From Microbulbifer aggregans (lineage in GTDB: Bacteria > Pseudomonadota > Gammaproteobacteria > Pseudomonadales > Cellvibrionaceae): 64,000 nt of DNA. Location: NCBI RefSeq assembly GCF_001750105.1, contig NZ_CP014143.1, positions 1,789,001 through 1,853,000 on the forward strand, read 5' to 3'. Shown piece after piece: positions 8,815 through 17,899 of the stretch. A program made the position numbers and the translations under genes. The notes under the pieces are model-generated. The model was given only the letters and a program-made list of their open reading frames with translations, ran no database searches and was not told where the DNA came from. Within the stretch, counting starts at the first letter, position 1. Each line of letters opens with the position of its first letter.

Positions 8815-9810
8815 TCAGAACTGGTAGACCAGTTTGAGCCAGAAATAATCGCCTTCAGGCGTGTTTTTGGTATCCAGCTCTGGAAGCCAACGGAATTCCA
8901 CCAGTAAATTTTCTTTACCCATTGGCAGCACATAACCGAGCACAGGGCCGATGCCTGAAGAGCGTTGTCTGAATTCCTGTATAAACACCCCGGGGCCGGG
9001 ATTGTCGTCATCACTGATCTGGTTTGCATAGAAGGCGTTCAGCCCCAAACTGACAAATCCTTCACCAGCGGGAAGCAGTTGCTGCAGGCTGCCGTCCAGG
9101 TGGAAGAGGGTGCCACTCTGGTAATCCGTATCGGGGTTTTCCCAGTTATAAGTCACCCCGGCAAACAGGGTCGCGTTGAAACCGGATTCCTGGTTGCTAT
9201 AGGCAACGCCAAAAGTGGGATCCACCGCCCAATAATTGAGTCCGGGGTTGGCGAGTCGCCCTGTCTCGTAATCCCCGGTGGGGGCATGGACGGTCAGCAG
9301 GGCGTTGTATTGCCAGTTGCCACACTGCCAGCCGAGCATCGCCGGGATCAGGGTGGTGTCGCCTAGCCCAGAGGTGGAGTCAGTGCGGGCGAAATCACCG
9401 ATGGCGGTTTCGATGCGGCCTGTCACCTCCACATCAACCCAGGACGCATACACTCCGGCGCTGTACTTGGCGCCCAGCACCGGTGTCTCGATGGTGTAGA
9501 GCCCACCGACAATCACAGCATCCAGGTCGACATCGATGCCGGCTGCGACGAGCCCGGCGATGGGGATGTCAGCGCCGGCACCGAAATCACCGCTGTAGTG
9601 GAGGTACATGGGTTCGAATACCCAGCCGGCCTGTAGTGGCGCCCGGTCGATCAGAGTGGCTGTCGTGCCGGGCACGTAATAGCCGATGCCGCCCTCTGTG
9701 CACACGGCAGTGGATGATATGGCCAGCAGACTCAGCCCCAGAATTCCTGCGCAGGGTTTTCTGTGAATTCGATACAGGGGACTCGGCGCAAAAAAGCCGT
9801 TTGCTCTCAT
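8815..9810 (-). CDS. Outer-membrane protein, phenol MetA-pathway / SphA-like family
   Basis: 331 residues. An N-terminal export signal (GILGLSLLAISSTAVC) is followed by GGIGYYVPGTTATLIDRAP, then alternating beta strands such as YLHYSGDFG, AGVYASWVDVEVTG and FNATLFAGVTYNWENP, ending WLKLVYQF with a terminal Phe. This pattern fits the Phenol_MetA_deg / SphA-like outer-membrane family, members of which are often near genes for aromatic or hydrophobic compound use and are thought to be channels. No substrate can be assigned. It sits between the two DUF3604 genes on the same strand, 53 bases after the second copy, so it is likely part of the same system. Confidence 0.82.
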   Translation of the reverse strand: MRANGFFAPSPLYRIHRKPCAGILGLSLLAISSTAVCTEGGIGYYVPGTTATLIDRAPLQAGWVFEPMYLHYSGDFGAGADIPIAGLVAAGIDVDLDAVIVGGLYTIETPVLGAKYSAGVYASWVDVEVTGRIETAIGDFARTDSTSGLGDTTLIPAMLGWQCGNWQYNALLTVHAPTGDYETGRLANPGLNYWAVDPTFGVAYSNQESGFNATLFAGVTYNWENPDTDYQSGTLFHLDGSLQQLLPAGEGFVSLGLNAFYANQISDDDNPGPGVFIQEFRQRSSGIGPVLGYVLPMGKENLLVEFRWLPELDTKNTPEGDYFWLKLVYQF

Positions 9811-9863
9811 ACTTTTAAGCTCCCACCGCTGAATTCGCTGTTCAAACGTTTTCCAGCTTGTGT

Positions 9864-11870
9864 TCAGGGCGTGTACCAGATGGGTGAAGAGAAACCGCGC
9901 TCCTGGTGAGTGAGCGGAACGTCTTTGTCCATCTCCACGTCGAAACGCACTTTGTCGTAGAGAGTCCAGCGGGGTGTCGGTATTTCCAGCACCCGCACGT
10001 AGTAAACCGCTTTATGATCAGGGTTGAATTCCTCATCCACGAAGTAGCCCATTAATTGGGAGGCGCCGATATCGTTGGTGTACTCGGCGGTTTCCAGGTT
10101 GACGGAATTGCCAACCTCCTGGATTGCTCCCTGACCATCTTTGGTGCGATCGCCAGACCAGGTCACGTTGAAGATCTTCTCGTGGGCCTTGCCGTTGCCG
10201 TCCACCCACCCCTTGATGATCTGCACCCGGTCCAGGTTGGCGCCCTCGGGGTCCTTCATTGCTGCTACCAGGAAGGTCATCGGCTGGCCCTCCTTGGCTG
10301 CGCTCAGCCTGGCGCCCATTGGTACACCTTTTTCATAGCCAGCGGCGGCAATGTCACCCTTGGCGTCCTGTTCTGTGAAATCGTATCCACCGAAAAAGCG
10401 CAGGGTCATGCGTGGCCCGGTGGTGGCAAAGGTCTCCTTGCGCTTCATGGCATCCCAGATAGCCTCGCGGGTGTTTTCTTTAGCCCAGACGCCCATGACT
10501 CCCGAGGCCGCCTGTTCCCAGCCATAAAAGTCGCCGCTCTTGCCCTCGAGTAGCGGGTAGTTCCAGCGGGTCTTGTTGGACGGCTCCAGCGTCTTGAACT
10601 TACCGAAAAAGTTATCTTCTTCTGTGGTTGAGAGGCCGGTGTGGGTATCGGTGGCGGCGTTGGCGCCATACTCGAAGGGATTGGTGCCTAATTCGTCCTG
10701 CAGGCGCATTCCTGACTTGAGCGCCTCGCGCCAGTATTCGGTCTTGATGGCACCCTCGGGTTTCGGCACCAGGATCAGGTTGCCCCGGTCCCAGAGGTCC
10801 CAGTTGGCAAACTCGTCCTCAGGGGACAGGCTGGGGTGGGATTCACTCTGGCCTTTGATCTGGGTCACCTCGAACAGAGGCTCGTACTTGGCCCGCATTT
10901 GTGCCCACTCACTGGTCATGGGGGAGCCGTCGAACTGCTGTTCTTCAAACATGCGCCCGTTAGAGAGATTGCCATTGTGGGGGATGGCCAGTACCTGTCC
11001 GCCGGTTTTTTGCTCGTAGGCCTGCATCCACTGCCACAGTTTCATCGGGTCCTGGGTTTCGAAGGTGGTCAGCGGCAGCAGGTCACCGATGCGATCGGCG
11101 CCATCGCGGAAGATGACGTTGCGATGCAGGTTGTTCCCGCCGTCGGCATTGACTGTCCATTCGAAGGCGATAAAGGTGCTGAATTCACCGGGCTTGTAGA
11201 ACTTCTCGGCTGCAGCAACGGTTTTTTCCCAGGCAGATTTCATCCATTTGGGATCCATCACCTGCTTGGGTAACCGCTCCTCCGATTGCATGGTAATCAA
11301 TTCGCTCTTGGCGGCGCTGGCCTGCTCGGGGTCCCCGGAATTGAGTGCCTCACTCCACTTCTTGATTGTCGGGTCTTCCATCATTGCCGGGTTGCCGGCG
11401 ATGATTTCATTGATGACGCCCATGCCATCGGAGTGGTCAGTGATCATGAACCAGTCATACGGTCGGTGCAGTTTTGCTTTTACACCGCTGTTGGAGTCCA
11501 CCTCCTCGCCCAGTGCGAAGCGGTAGGCGTCCTCCGGCGTGAGTATTGCGCCATCCATCCCCGCATCGGCGGACCAGCCAGTATGCACATGGGTGTCACC
11601 GAAATAGGCGGTGGTCGGGTAGTCGCCCCTATCTGCGGTGGCTTTATTGGCATCGCCAGTGCTGCTGTCATCGGAGTCTGTGGCGGCATAGGGATTGGTT
11701 TCTTCGTCCACTTCGCTCACCGGTGCGTCGCGGGAGCCAAACTCTTCCCCGATGATTTGCCCACTGCCACTATCCGTTTGTGCTGGCTCACCCTGTCCTC
11801 GATCGCCACCGCAGGCGGTCAGCGCTGCCACGATGGTCAGTAGCGCAGAAGTGAGAATGTGCGGTTTCAT
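9864..11870 (-). CDS. DUF3604 family lipoprotein (second copy)
   Basis: 668 residues from the ATG at 11870, preceded by GGAG at a six-base gap. MKPHILTSALLTIVAALTACGG gives a lipoprotein signal with Cys20, followed by a Ser/Thr/Asp/Glu-rich linker to about residue 85. The core repeats the order of motifs of the first copy: YFGDTHVHTGWSADAG near residue 94, MITDHSDGMGV, IPHNGNLSNG, AATDTHTGLS, FGGYDF and RVLEIPTPRWTLYD, ending GFSSPIWYTP. The two are clear paralogues that have diverged substantially, so this is an old duplication. Function unknown; PHP-like metal hydrolase is inference from the His motifs. It is probably the first gene of the minus-strand run toward the HupE-like gene. Confidence 0.88.
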   Translation of the reverse strand: MKPHILTSALLTIVAALTACGGDRGQGEPAQTDSGSGQIIGEEFGSRDAPVSEVDEETNPYAATDSDDSSTGDANKATADRGDYPTTAYFGDTHVHTGWSADAGMDGAILTPEDAYRFALGEEVDSNSGVKAKLHRPYDWFMITDHSDGMGVINEIIAGNPAMMEDPTIKKWSEALNSGDPEQASAAKSELITMQSEERLPKQVMDPKWMKSAWEKTVAAAEKFYKPGEFSTFIAFEWTVNADGGNNLHRNVIFRDGADRIGDLLPLTTFETQDPMKLWQWMQAYEQKTGGQVLAIPHNGNLSNGRMFEEQQFDGSPMTSEWAQMRAKYEPLFEVTQIKGQSESHPSLSPEDEFANWDLWDRGNLILVPKPEGAIKTEYWREALKSGMRLQDELGTNPFEYGANAATDTHTGLSTTEEDNFFGKFKTLEPSNKTRWNYPLLEGKSGDFYGWEQAASGVMGVWAKENTREAIWDAMKRKETFATTGPRMTLRFFGGYDFTEQDAKGDIAAAGYEKGVPMGARLSAAKEGQPMTFLVAAMKDPEGANLDRVQIIKGWVDGNGKAHEKIFNVTWSGDRTKDGQGAIQEVGNSVNLETAEYTNDIGASQLMGYFVDEEFNPDHKAVYYVRVLEIPTPRWTLYDKVRFDVEMDKDVPLTHQERGFSSPIWYTP

Positions 11871-12132
11871 GGGAGTCTCCGATAGGAATATCTTGCATCG
11901 CTGTGTGGCATGCTTGATGAGCGTAAGGAGCAACGAGCCAAGGTGTTGATCACGGTTTTAGCTGCTTGAAGCTTAGTTGGGGCGGTTCAGGCAGGGAGGG
12001 TGGTTGGCATCTGATCACCCACTTGGTACGTATTTCTCAACTTATATCAGTGCCTAAATTGAGCCGTGCTGAACTGAGAGGGGTGGCTAGGCTTTGGTGG
12101 GGCAGTCAAATCAACCAGCAGGAGGCCGGGTA

Positions 12133-12534
12133 ATGAAAAATAGCGGGACCATTTATCTGATTCTGAATGCGCTGATCTTCGCCATTATTGGTGTGTCAGC
12201 CTTTGCGAATCCGCTCGCATTCACCAAGACAATCGATTTCGCGCTGACCGCACCGGCAGCGATGCCGGAGTTTTTAGCCACCTTTGGCGGGTTGATGGTG
12301 ATGATCGGTGTGGCAATTGGTCTGGCGGTGGTCTTCCGCCGGCACCGCAAAATCGCTTTCCTGCTGATTGTCATGGCCTATGCGGGTTTCGGCAGTGGGC
12401 GCCTGATCGGCATGCTGGCGCACAGTGGGTTTGACTGGCGCAATGGGCTTTTCTTCGCCACCGAGATCCTGCTGATCCTCTGGGGCACGGCTTGTTATCT
12501 GCAGGAGCGGAAACAGGGCCACTCAGCGGCGTGA
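12133..12534 (+). CDS. DUF4345 family small membrane protein
   Basis: 133 residues from the ATG at 12133, chosen because of the AGGAGG about 8 bases upstream; the frame opens earlier at 12094. Four hydrophobic segments are visible: IYLILNALIFAIIGVSAF, FLATFGGLMVMIGVAIGLAVVF, IAFLLIVMAYAGFGSGRLIGML and LFFATEILLILWGTACY. The arrangement, with Phe-Ala-Asn-Pro after the first helix, matches DUF4345 proteins of inner membranes, whose role is not known. It stands alone between divergently and convergently read neighbours. Confidence 0.75.
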   Translation: MKNSGTIYLILNALIFAIIGVSAFANPLAFTKTIDFALTAPAAMPEFLATFGGLMVMIGVAIGLAVVFRRHRKIAFLLIVMAYAGFGSGRLIGMLAHSGFDWRNGLFFATEILLILWGTACYLQERKQGHSAA

Positions 12535-12540
12535 AGGAAT

Positions 12541-12572
12541 AAAAAAGCGCGGCACCGCAATGCGGGCCGCGC
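12541..12572 (-). terminator. Intrinsic terminator of the sterol desaturase-type gene
   Basis: Stem GCGCGGC (12547-12553) with GCCGCGC (12566-12572), next to A6 at 12541-12546, which reads as T6 on the minus strand. It lies 40 bases past the minus-strand stop at 12612, and just after the DUF4345 stop on the other strand. Confidence 0.75.
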
Positions 12573-12611
12573 GAAGCTTGCGGTTTGTTGCCGATCAGCC
12601 GCAAATTTGTA

Positions 12612-13418
12612 TCAGGTCGCTACCTTGGCGCCGGCGCCACTTTCATCGTCAGTCTCATTGCCACCGGCGGCGCGGCGGAACGCCTCTTTGTAGTTCTTGA
12701 ATTCGGTCCCCATCAACCGGTCCCAGAAGGTGAAGTAGAAGCCGTAATTACCCTGGAATTTCTGGTGGTGCAGGTCGTGGTGGGTGGTGGTGGTCAGTAG
12801 ATCCAATGGCCCATCCACCCAGCCGCGGGGGTGGAATTCACAGCCGGCGTGGAGCATGGCGTTACGGAAGATCATCACGAAAATAAAGGACAGCCACACC
12901 AGGACATGCAGAGGCAGCAGGATAGTGATCAGGGGCGAGAAAATGGCCATCAGCGCAGCCTCGCCCACGGAGAAGCTGTAAGCGGCCCAGGGAGTCGGGG
13001 TGCGCGACAGGTGGTGTAGCCGGTGGAAGTGTCGGAACAGCTTCGGATGGTGCATGGTACGGTGGGTCCAGTAGAAGTAGGCATCGTGGACCAGGATCAC
13101 CACCGGCAGGCTGACGATATTCCACCACAAGGGGTATTCCCCCCAATCCCGATACAGTTGTAACCAGCCCCAGTCATACAGTACGCCGGTAATCAGGCCG
13201 ATGGTGGCGAAGACACCCATGGTCAGCATCGAGAAGCTGACCTCGCGGCGAATATCTTTCCAGCCGGCACGGCGCTTCTGAATACGCCGGCGGTCCATCC
13301 AGCGCCTGAACACGACACCAACCAGCAGGCTGACAGTGGTGGTGGCGAGCAGGTAGCGGAACAGGTCGCGCTGAAAGTGCCGCGCCCAGTCCTGGCCCAT
13401 CTCCAGTAGGAATTCCAT
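12612..13418 (-). CDS. Sterol desaturase / fatty acid hydroxylase superfamily protein
   Basis: 268 residues from the ATG at 13418 (GAGGGG upstream). Hydrophobic helices surround the three histidine boxes of the di-iron membrane hydroxylase superfamily: HDAYFYWTHRTMHH near residue 112, HRLHHLS, and HHDLHHQ near residue 230. Such enzymes oxidise lipid chains, sterols or carotenoids in the inner membrane using a di-iron centre. Length and spacing are normal. The substrate is not readable. The gene is monocistronic, with its own terminator downstream and 160 bases to the upstream AraC gene. Confidence 0.9.
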   Translation of the reverse strand: MEFLLEMGQDWARHFQRDLFRYLLATTTVSLLVGVVFRRWMDRRRIQKRRAGWKDIRREVSFSMLTMGVFATIGLITGVLYDWGWLQLYRDWGEYPLWWNIVSLPVVILVHDAYFYWTHRTMHHPKLFRHFHRLHHLSRTPTPWAAYSFSVGEAALMAIFSPLITILLPLHVLVWLSFIFVMIFRNAMLHAGCEFHPRGWVDGPLDLLTTTTHHDLHHQKFQGNYGFYFTFWDRLMGTEFKNYKEAFRRAAGGNETDDESGAGAKVAT

Positions 13419-13580
13419 GGCTGACCCCTCACTCGGGCTTTCGTTCTTCTTGTTCGCATGGCTCCGGTGAGCCGTGCCGGTATGCGCTGTCTCAGTGACA
13501 GATAAGCAGTGTGATGGAAAGCCGGCAGGGACGCTTGCGGAATCCGCAATAACAGCTGACGGATTCCGAAATTGGGCGGA

Positions 13581-14651
13581 TCAGGCGGGCAGTTGCTCGC
13601 GCCGGTACTCGGTGGGGGTGCGCTTGTGGCGGCGCTTGAAGGCGGCGTTGAAGGGACTCAGTGAGCGATAGCCGATATCGAGGGCGATGGTCAGGACCGG
13701 CAGGTGTGCCTGTTGCGGGTCAGCGAGGCGGGCGCTGGCCTCATCGATCCGGAATTCGTTCAGGTATTCATTGAAGTTGCGATAGCCAAGGTGGCGGTTG
13801 ATCAGGCTGCGCAGCACATGCTCGCGGGCGTCCAGCTGCTCCGCCAGCTCGCGGATCGTCAGCCCGGTATGGCGGTAGCCCCCATCCCGCATATGAGCCT
13901 GCAACTGCTCCAGTAGCTGGTGCTGGGCTGCGTCGAGTGGAGGTGATGGCCGCTCCGGAGGTTCCGGTACTTCGGCTGGATTTTCCTCTGGCGCAGGTGG
14001 CAGTGATTCCCCCAGCGCTTCGGGCGAGAGGGCTAGCAGCCACAGGCAGGCGGCGAAGGACAGCAGGGTGGCCAACAGGGCGTGCAGGGTGGGGATTCCA
14101 GCGGGGATTGGCCAATAGCTAAAGAGAAATTCCGCACTGACGACCACCAGCATGTAGCCGCCGACGGCGATCAGCAGTACCGCGCGCAGGCGCCGGCGTG
14201 CCTCCACCAGGTCGGACTGGAAGCGGCGGAACAGTTCGACCATGCCCGCTGCGATGAGCCCCAGCTTGAGTGGTTGTGCCAGCACGTAGAGCGCCTCGTG
14301 CAGTGCCGGCGTGGTGGCAAACTCCAGGTGGTTGGCTGCGGCGGGAACGATGACCGACAGAGCGATAGGTATCCAACCCCAGCGAGGGAAGGTTTCCCCT
14401 TCACTACAGAGCTGGTGGGCGAAGAGCCAGAAGGCGGCCGGCACCAGGATAGTGGGCAGGTCGAATAGCAGCCTGGCCAGCGGGTGTTCCAACGACAGCA
14501 GGGGCCACAATAGGTAGCAGAGCACGCCGGTCAGCATCAGGATCAGCCAGCGCCCGGCAGGTTGGTGGCGGTAGCTGATCAGCAGGCGGGCGTTAGCCAG
14601 CAGCAGCAAGCCACAGGCAGTGCCGGTAAAGAACACATAGCTGCTATGCAC
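13581..14651 (-). CDS. AraC family regulator with membrane-spanning N-terminal sensor
   Basis: 356 residues from a GTG at 14651, preceded by GGAGG at a six-base gap. The first 210 residues are about seven hydrophobic helices (for example TGTACGLLLLANARLLI and LLIAVGGYMLVVVSAEFLF), then a Pro/Glu-rich linker, then an AraC DNA-binding domain from about residue 245: two HTH units with LTIRELAEQLDAREHVLRSL and the signature IALDIGYRSLSPFNAAFKRRHKRTPTEYRR. This layout is that of membrane-anchored AraC regulators that may respond to envelope or membrane signals. Its ribosome binding site lies in the last codons of the lytic transglycosylase gene, three bases away, so the two are co-translated. Confidence 0.9.
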   Translation of the reverse strand: MHSSYVFFTGTACGLLLLANARLLISYRHQPAGRWLILMLTGVLCYLLWPLLSLEHPLARLLFDLPTILVPAAFWLFAHQLCSEGETFPRWGWIPIALSVIVPAAANHLEFATTPALHEALYVLAQPLKLGLIAAGMVELFRRFQSDLVEARRRLRAVLLIAVGGYMLVVVSAEFLFSYWPIPAGIPTLHALLATLLSFAACLWLLALSPEALGESLPPAPEENPAEVPEPPERPSPPLDAAQHQLLEQLQAHMRDGGYRHTGLTIRELAEQLDAREHVLRSLINRHLGYRNFNEYLNEFRIDEASARLADPQQAHLPVLTIALDIGYRSLSPFNAAFKRRHKRTPTEYRREQLPA

Positions 14652-14654
14652 CGA

Positions 14655-15218
14655 TTACCTCCACCGGTCCGCCCAGGCGTCCAGCACCTTGCTACTGTAG
14701 GTATGGCGGCCGTAACTGCCGTTGTAGTAGGCCAGGGCGTTAGCCAGGTTGCCCTTGGCCTTGCCGATATAGTGCTTGAGGATGGTGCAGCCGTAGCGCA
14801 GGTTGGTGTCCATGTCGATCAGGTTGTCGTCCGGGCTGCCGATTTCGTTTTTCCAGAAGGGCATTACCTGCATCATGCCCTGGGCGCCTACGCGGCTGAC
14901 GGCATAGGGATCGAAGGCGCTCTCGATCTGAATGACGGCAAGGACGATTTCCGGCTGCAGTCCCGCCAGTGTGGCCTCCCGGTGCACAGCCTTGAGCACG
15001 CGCATGCGCTCGTCAGGATCTTTGATGTAGCGGGCCAGGGGTTGCGATTTGGCCATCAGCCAGACTTCCGCATCGAAGCGGTCGGTAAAACTGTGGGCCT
15101 GGTGGATTGCCGCGCGCAGGGCGCGGCGCTGCTCCGGATCAATCTGTGGGATCTGCATCTGCGCCTGTGCAGGGGCCCAGGCGAGCGCGAGCAGCAGGGT
15201 TAGGCAGATTCTTATCAT
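14655..15218 (-). CDS. Soluble lytic transglycosylase, SLT family
   Basis: 187 residues with an N-terminal signal peptide (MIRICLTLLLALAWAPAQA, cleavage near QA-QM). The goose-lysozyme-like SLT fold is shown by IQIESAFDPYAVSRVGAQGMMQ near residue 105, whose Glu is the expected catalytic acid, followed by DTNLRYGCTILKHYI and NALAYYNGSYGR. It cleaves peptidoglycan glycan strands in the periplasm. It is short for the family, holding little more than the SLT domain and a helical prefix. It is 70 bases downstream of proS in the same direction and is followed after 3 bases by the AraC membrane regulator. Confidence 0.9.
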   Translation of the reverse strand: MIRICLTLLLALAWAPAQAQMQIPQIDPEQRRALRAAIHQAHSFTDRFDAEVWLMAKSQPLARYIKDPDERMRVLKAVHREATLAGLQPEIVLAVIQIESAFDPYAVSRVGAQGMMQVMPFWKNEIGSPDDNLIDMDTNLRYGCTILKHYIGKAKGNLANALAYYNGSYGRHTYSSKVLDAWADRWR

Positions 15219-15288
15219 TGTCTTAACGGTCTATGGCAAAGCGGGCTTCGGGTTATCTTACCCCATCGCCCGCACAGCGCCACCGGGC

Positions 15289-17016
15289 TCAGCCGGCGAG
15301 TTTCTCCAGCAGGATCTCCAGCAGCTGGGATTCAGCGAAATCCTGGCTCTCTGCATCGCGGCGGCCTTTGTATTCCACCACGCCGCGCTCGAGGCCGCGG
15401 TCACCCACGACAATACGGTGGGGAATGCCCATCAGCTCTACATCTGCCAGCATGGCGCCCAGCCGTGCCTTGGGCTCATCCATCAGCAGCACGTCGACAC
15501 CTTCGGCCCGCAGGGCTTCATAGAGATGCTCGCACTTTTCCCGCACCAGGTCACTCTTGTGCATATTGATCGGCACAATGGCGAGCTGGAACGGGGCGAT
15601 GGCCTCGGGCCAGATGATGCCGGAGTCGTCGTGGTTCTGTTCGATGGCCGCGGCGACGATGCGGGATACCCCGATACCGTAACAACCCATGGCCATAACC
15701 TGTTCCTTGCCATTCTCATCCAGCACGGTGGCATTCATGGCGCGGCTGTACTTGTCGCCCAGCTGGAAGATATGGCCAACTTCGATACCGCGCTTGATTT
15801 CCAGGGTGCCCTGGCCATCGGGGCTCGGATCACCAGCGACGACGTTGCGGAGATCGGCCACGCGGCCGGGCTCGGCATCCCGGCTCCAGTTCACGCCGGT
15901 CAGGTGATAGTCGTCCTTGTTGGCGCCGCAGATAAAGTCCGCCAAGTGCGCTGCCGCGCGATCGACGATGGTCTCGATCTTGAGGCCGACGGGGCCCAGG
16001 GAGCCGATACCACAGCCCAGTTCTTCGGCAATACGTGCTTCGGGGGCGAACTCCAGCGGGCTGGCGATACCCTCGAGTTTTTCCGCCTTCAGTTCGTTCA
16101 GCTCGTGATCGCCACGCAGCACCAGGGCTACCAGCGGAGCCTTTTCTTCCTCCTCGGCTTCGCCGAGCACGATCAGGGTCTTCACCGAGTGGGCCGGATC
16201 CGATTGCAGGAAAGCACTGACGTCGGCGATGGTTTTCTGTCCGGGCGTGTGCACTTCCTGCATTTCTTTGGACGGAGCAGGGCGCTCGCCAGCGGGGGCG
16301 ACAGCTTCGGCCAGCTCAACGTTGGCGGCGTAGCGGCTCTCAGAGGAAAACGCGATATCGTCCTCACCGCTCTGTGCCAGCACATGGAATTCGTGAGAGC
16401 TGGAACCGCCGATGGAGCCGGTATCGGCCAGCACGGGGCGGTAGTCCAGGCCGATGCGATTGAAGATGCGGCAGTAGGCATCGTGCATCACGTCGTAGGT
16501 TTCCTGCAGCGAGTCTGCGTCCACATGGAAGGAATAGGCATCCTTCATGGTGAACTCCCGCGCACGCATCACGCCGAAGCGGGGGCGTATCTCATCGCGG
16601 AACTTGGTCTGCACCTGGTAGAAGTTGGCCGGCAACTGCTTGTAGCTGTTGATCTCATTGCGGATCAGGTCGGTAATCACTTCTTCATGGGTCGGGCCCA
16701 GGCAGAAAGGGTTCTGATGGCGATCTTCGATGCGCAGCAACTCGGGGCCGTACTGCTGCCAGCGGCCGGACTCTTCCCACAGCTCGGCGGGCTGCACCAC
16801 CGGCATCAGCACCTCAAGGGCTCCGGCCCGGTCCATTTCCTCGCGCACGATACGCTCCACCTTGCGCAGTACACGCAGGCCGGTCGGCAGCCAGGTGTAA
16901 AGGCCGGAGGCGAGGCGTCGGATCATACCGGCCCGCAGCATCAACTGGTGGCTGATGACCACTGCGTCGTTGGGCGTTTCTTTCTGGGTGGCGATCAGGT
17001 AGCGGGATGCGCGCAT
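15289..17016 (-). CDS. proS: Prolyl-tRNA synthetase (bacterial type)
   Basis: 575 residues from the ATG at 17016 ([18 protein letters not shown]); the frame runs to 17052, but the E. coli enzyme begins at the equivalent Met. Class II motifs are visible: motif 2 region [26 protein letters not shown] and motif 3 region [11 protein letters not shown]. Between them, about residues 220-400, lies the INS editing domain that clears Ala-tRNA(Pro). Length agrees with E. coli ProS (572). It charges tRNA(Pro) in the cytoplasm. A lytic transglycosylase follows 70 bases downstream and may be read from the same transcript. Confidence 0.98.
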   Translation of the reverse strand: MRASRYLIATQKETPNDAVVISHQLMLRAGMIRRLASGLYTWLPTGLRVLRKVERIVREEMDRAGALEVLMPVVQPAELWEESGRWQQYGPELLRIEDRHQNPFCLGPTHEEVITDLIRNEINSYKQLPANFYQVQTKFRDEIRPRFGVMRAREFTMKDAYSFHVDADSLQETYDVMHDAYCRIFNRIGLDYRPVLADTGSIGGSSSHEFHVLAQSGEDDIAFSSESRYAANVELAEAVAPAGERPAPSKEMQEVHTPGQKTIADVSAFLQSDPAHSVKTLIVLGEAEEEEKAPLVALVLRGDHELNELKAEKLEGIASPLEFAPEARIAEELGCGIGSLGPVGLKIETIVDRAAAHLADFICGANKDDYHLTGVNWSRDAEPGRVADLRNVVAGDPSPDGQGTLEIKRGIEVGHIFQLGDKYSRAMNATVLDENGKEQVMAMGCYGIGVSRIVAAAIEQNHDDSGIIWPEAIAPFQLAIVPINMHKSDLVREKCEHLYEALRAEGVDVLLMDEPKARLGAMLADVELMGIPHRIVVGDRGLERGVVEYKGRRDAESQDFAESQLLEILLEKLAG

Positions 17017-17118
17017 AGGGATATTCGGTTTGTCTTGCTGATAGGGCCGCACATTTTACGCCGGGGCGGCCGCAGGATGGTAGGGGCCCGGAGGCTCGAA
17101 AGTGCGGGGCCAGAAACA

Positions 17119-17145
17119 GAAAACCCCGCCGGGGCGGGGTTTTCT
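17119..17145 (-). terminator. Intrinsic terminator after the HU gene
   Basis: A near-perfect stem, AAAACCCCGCC followed by GGCGGGGTTTT across 17120-17143, 20 bases beyond the minus-strand stop of the HU-type gene. The symmetric A and T tracts would allow either direction, but only the minus-strand gene ends here. Confidence 0.8.
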
Positions 17146-17165
17146 AGTGTCGGAGACTGCCGGAA

Positions 17166-17597
17166 TCAGTTCTCGGCCATTTCCTTCAGCTTCTTCAGCG
17201 GGCGAACCTTGACCTGGATGCTGGCCGGCTTCGCCTTGAATACAGTCTCTTCGCCGGTGAACGGGTTGATACCCTTGCGGGCCTTCTTGGCCGGCTTCTT
17301 CACCGTGGTGATCTTCATCAGGCCGGGCAGGGCGAACTCGCCAACCGCGCGCTTCTTGATGTGGCCCTCGATCACATCGGACAGTTCGTCGAGGACAGAC
17401 TGGACCTGCTTGCGGCTCAGCTCGGTGTTCTCGGCGATCTGGTTCAGGATCTGGGTCTTGGTGTACTTCTCTTTGATCGCGGTGACCTTTTGAGGCTTGG
17501 CCGCGGCCTTGGCTGCGGTCTTCTTGGCGGGAGCCTTCTTAGCTGCCGTCTTCTTGGCGGGGGCTTTCTTAGCTGCTGCTTTCTTGCGTGCGGCCAT
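17166..17597 (-). CDS. HU-family DNA-binding protein with Lys/Ala/Pro-rich N-terminal tail
   Basis: 143 residues. The first 37 are a low-complexity histone-H1-like tail built of AAKKAPAKKTAA-type repeats. The rest is an HU/IHF fold: YTKTQILNQIAENTELSRKQVQSV, VGEFALPGLMKI and the DNA-contacting arm RKGINPFTGEETVFKAKPASIQVKVRPLKKLK. Standard HU is about 90 residues, so this is a tail-plus-HU architecture rather than the usual nucleoid HU. The tail should bind DNA non-specifically or condense it. Upstream RBS AAGGAAG. Monocistronic with a terminator. The repetitive tail is the part most likely to vary in length between strains. Confidence 0.9.
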   Translation of the reverse strand: MAARKKAAAKKAPAKKTAAKKAPAKKTAAKAAAKPQKVTAIKEKYTKTQILNQIAENTELSRKQVQSVLDELSDVIEGHIKKRAVGEFALPGLMKITTVKKPAKKARKGINPFTGEETVFKAKPASIQVKVRPLKKLKEMAEN

Positions 17598-17899
17598 GGT
17601 AGCTTCCTTCTCTATTGGTTGTGTCTATCCGGTGAAAATGTGTTCTGTACCCCACCGGTATAGCCCTGGTTGAGCATAAAACCGCGTGGGTATGGGCTGA
17701 GTATATCCAGTTTTTTTTCTCCCGCACGAGAAAAACCGGGAAAAATAGTGCTTTTTTTCACGATATGACAGCGCAGGCGGAATCTTCGTGCTCTTTTTTG
17801 CCGATCTGGCAATGACTCCTCCGCAGCGCCCGGGCCAGCTTCTTCCTGTCAGAGCGCTCATGTATAATCTGCGCCCCTCAAAGCACCAGGTACCGATCC
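17598..17899. other. Divergent intergenic region between the HU-type gene and the fmdB-like gene
   Basis: About 300 bases with no gene. It is AT-rich in the middle (poly-T and poly-A tracts near 17711-17765, including the dyad TTTTTCTC/GAGAAAAA) and carries a plus-strand -10 box at 17863-17868. The minus-strand HU promoter must also lie here, possibly near the TATACT read on the minus strand around 17700. Confidence 0.5.
17863..17875 (+). promoter_or_regulatory. -10 box with G+C-rich discriminator upstream of the fmdB-like gene and aspS
   Basis: Perfect TATAAT at 17863-17868 followed by CTGCGCC. No good -35 is seen 17 bases upstream (TTCTTC). The same layout recurs before dapB, carA and tpiA. 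G+C-rich discriminators are known to make promoters sensitive to ppGpp/DksA; that regulation is inference here. Confidence 0.6.

Noticed and set aside
15049..17493. 814-codon plus-strand frame antisense to proS
   Set aside because: It is a shadow of the G+C-rich codon bias; the minus strand holds an unmistakable ProS and HU.
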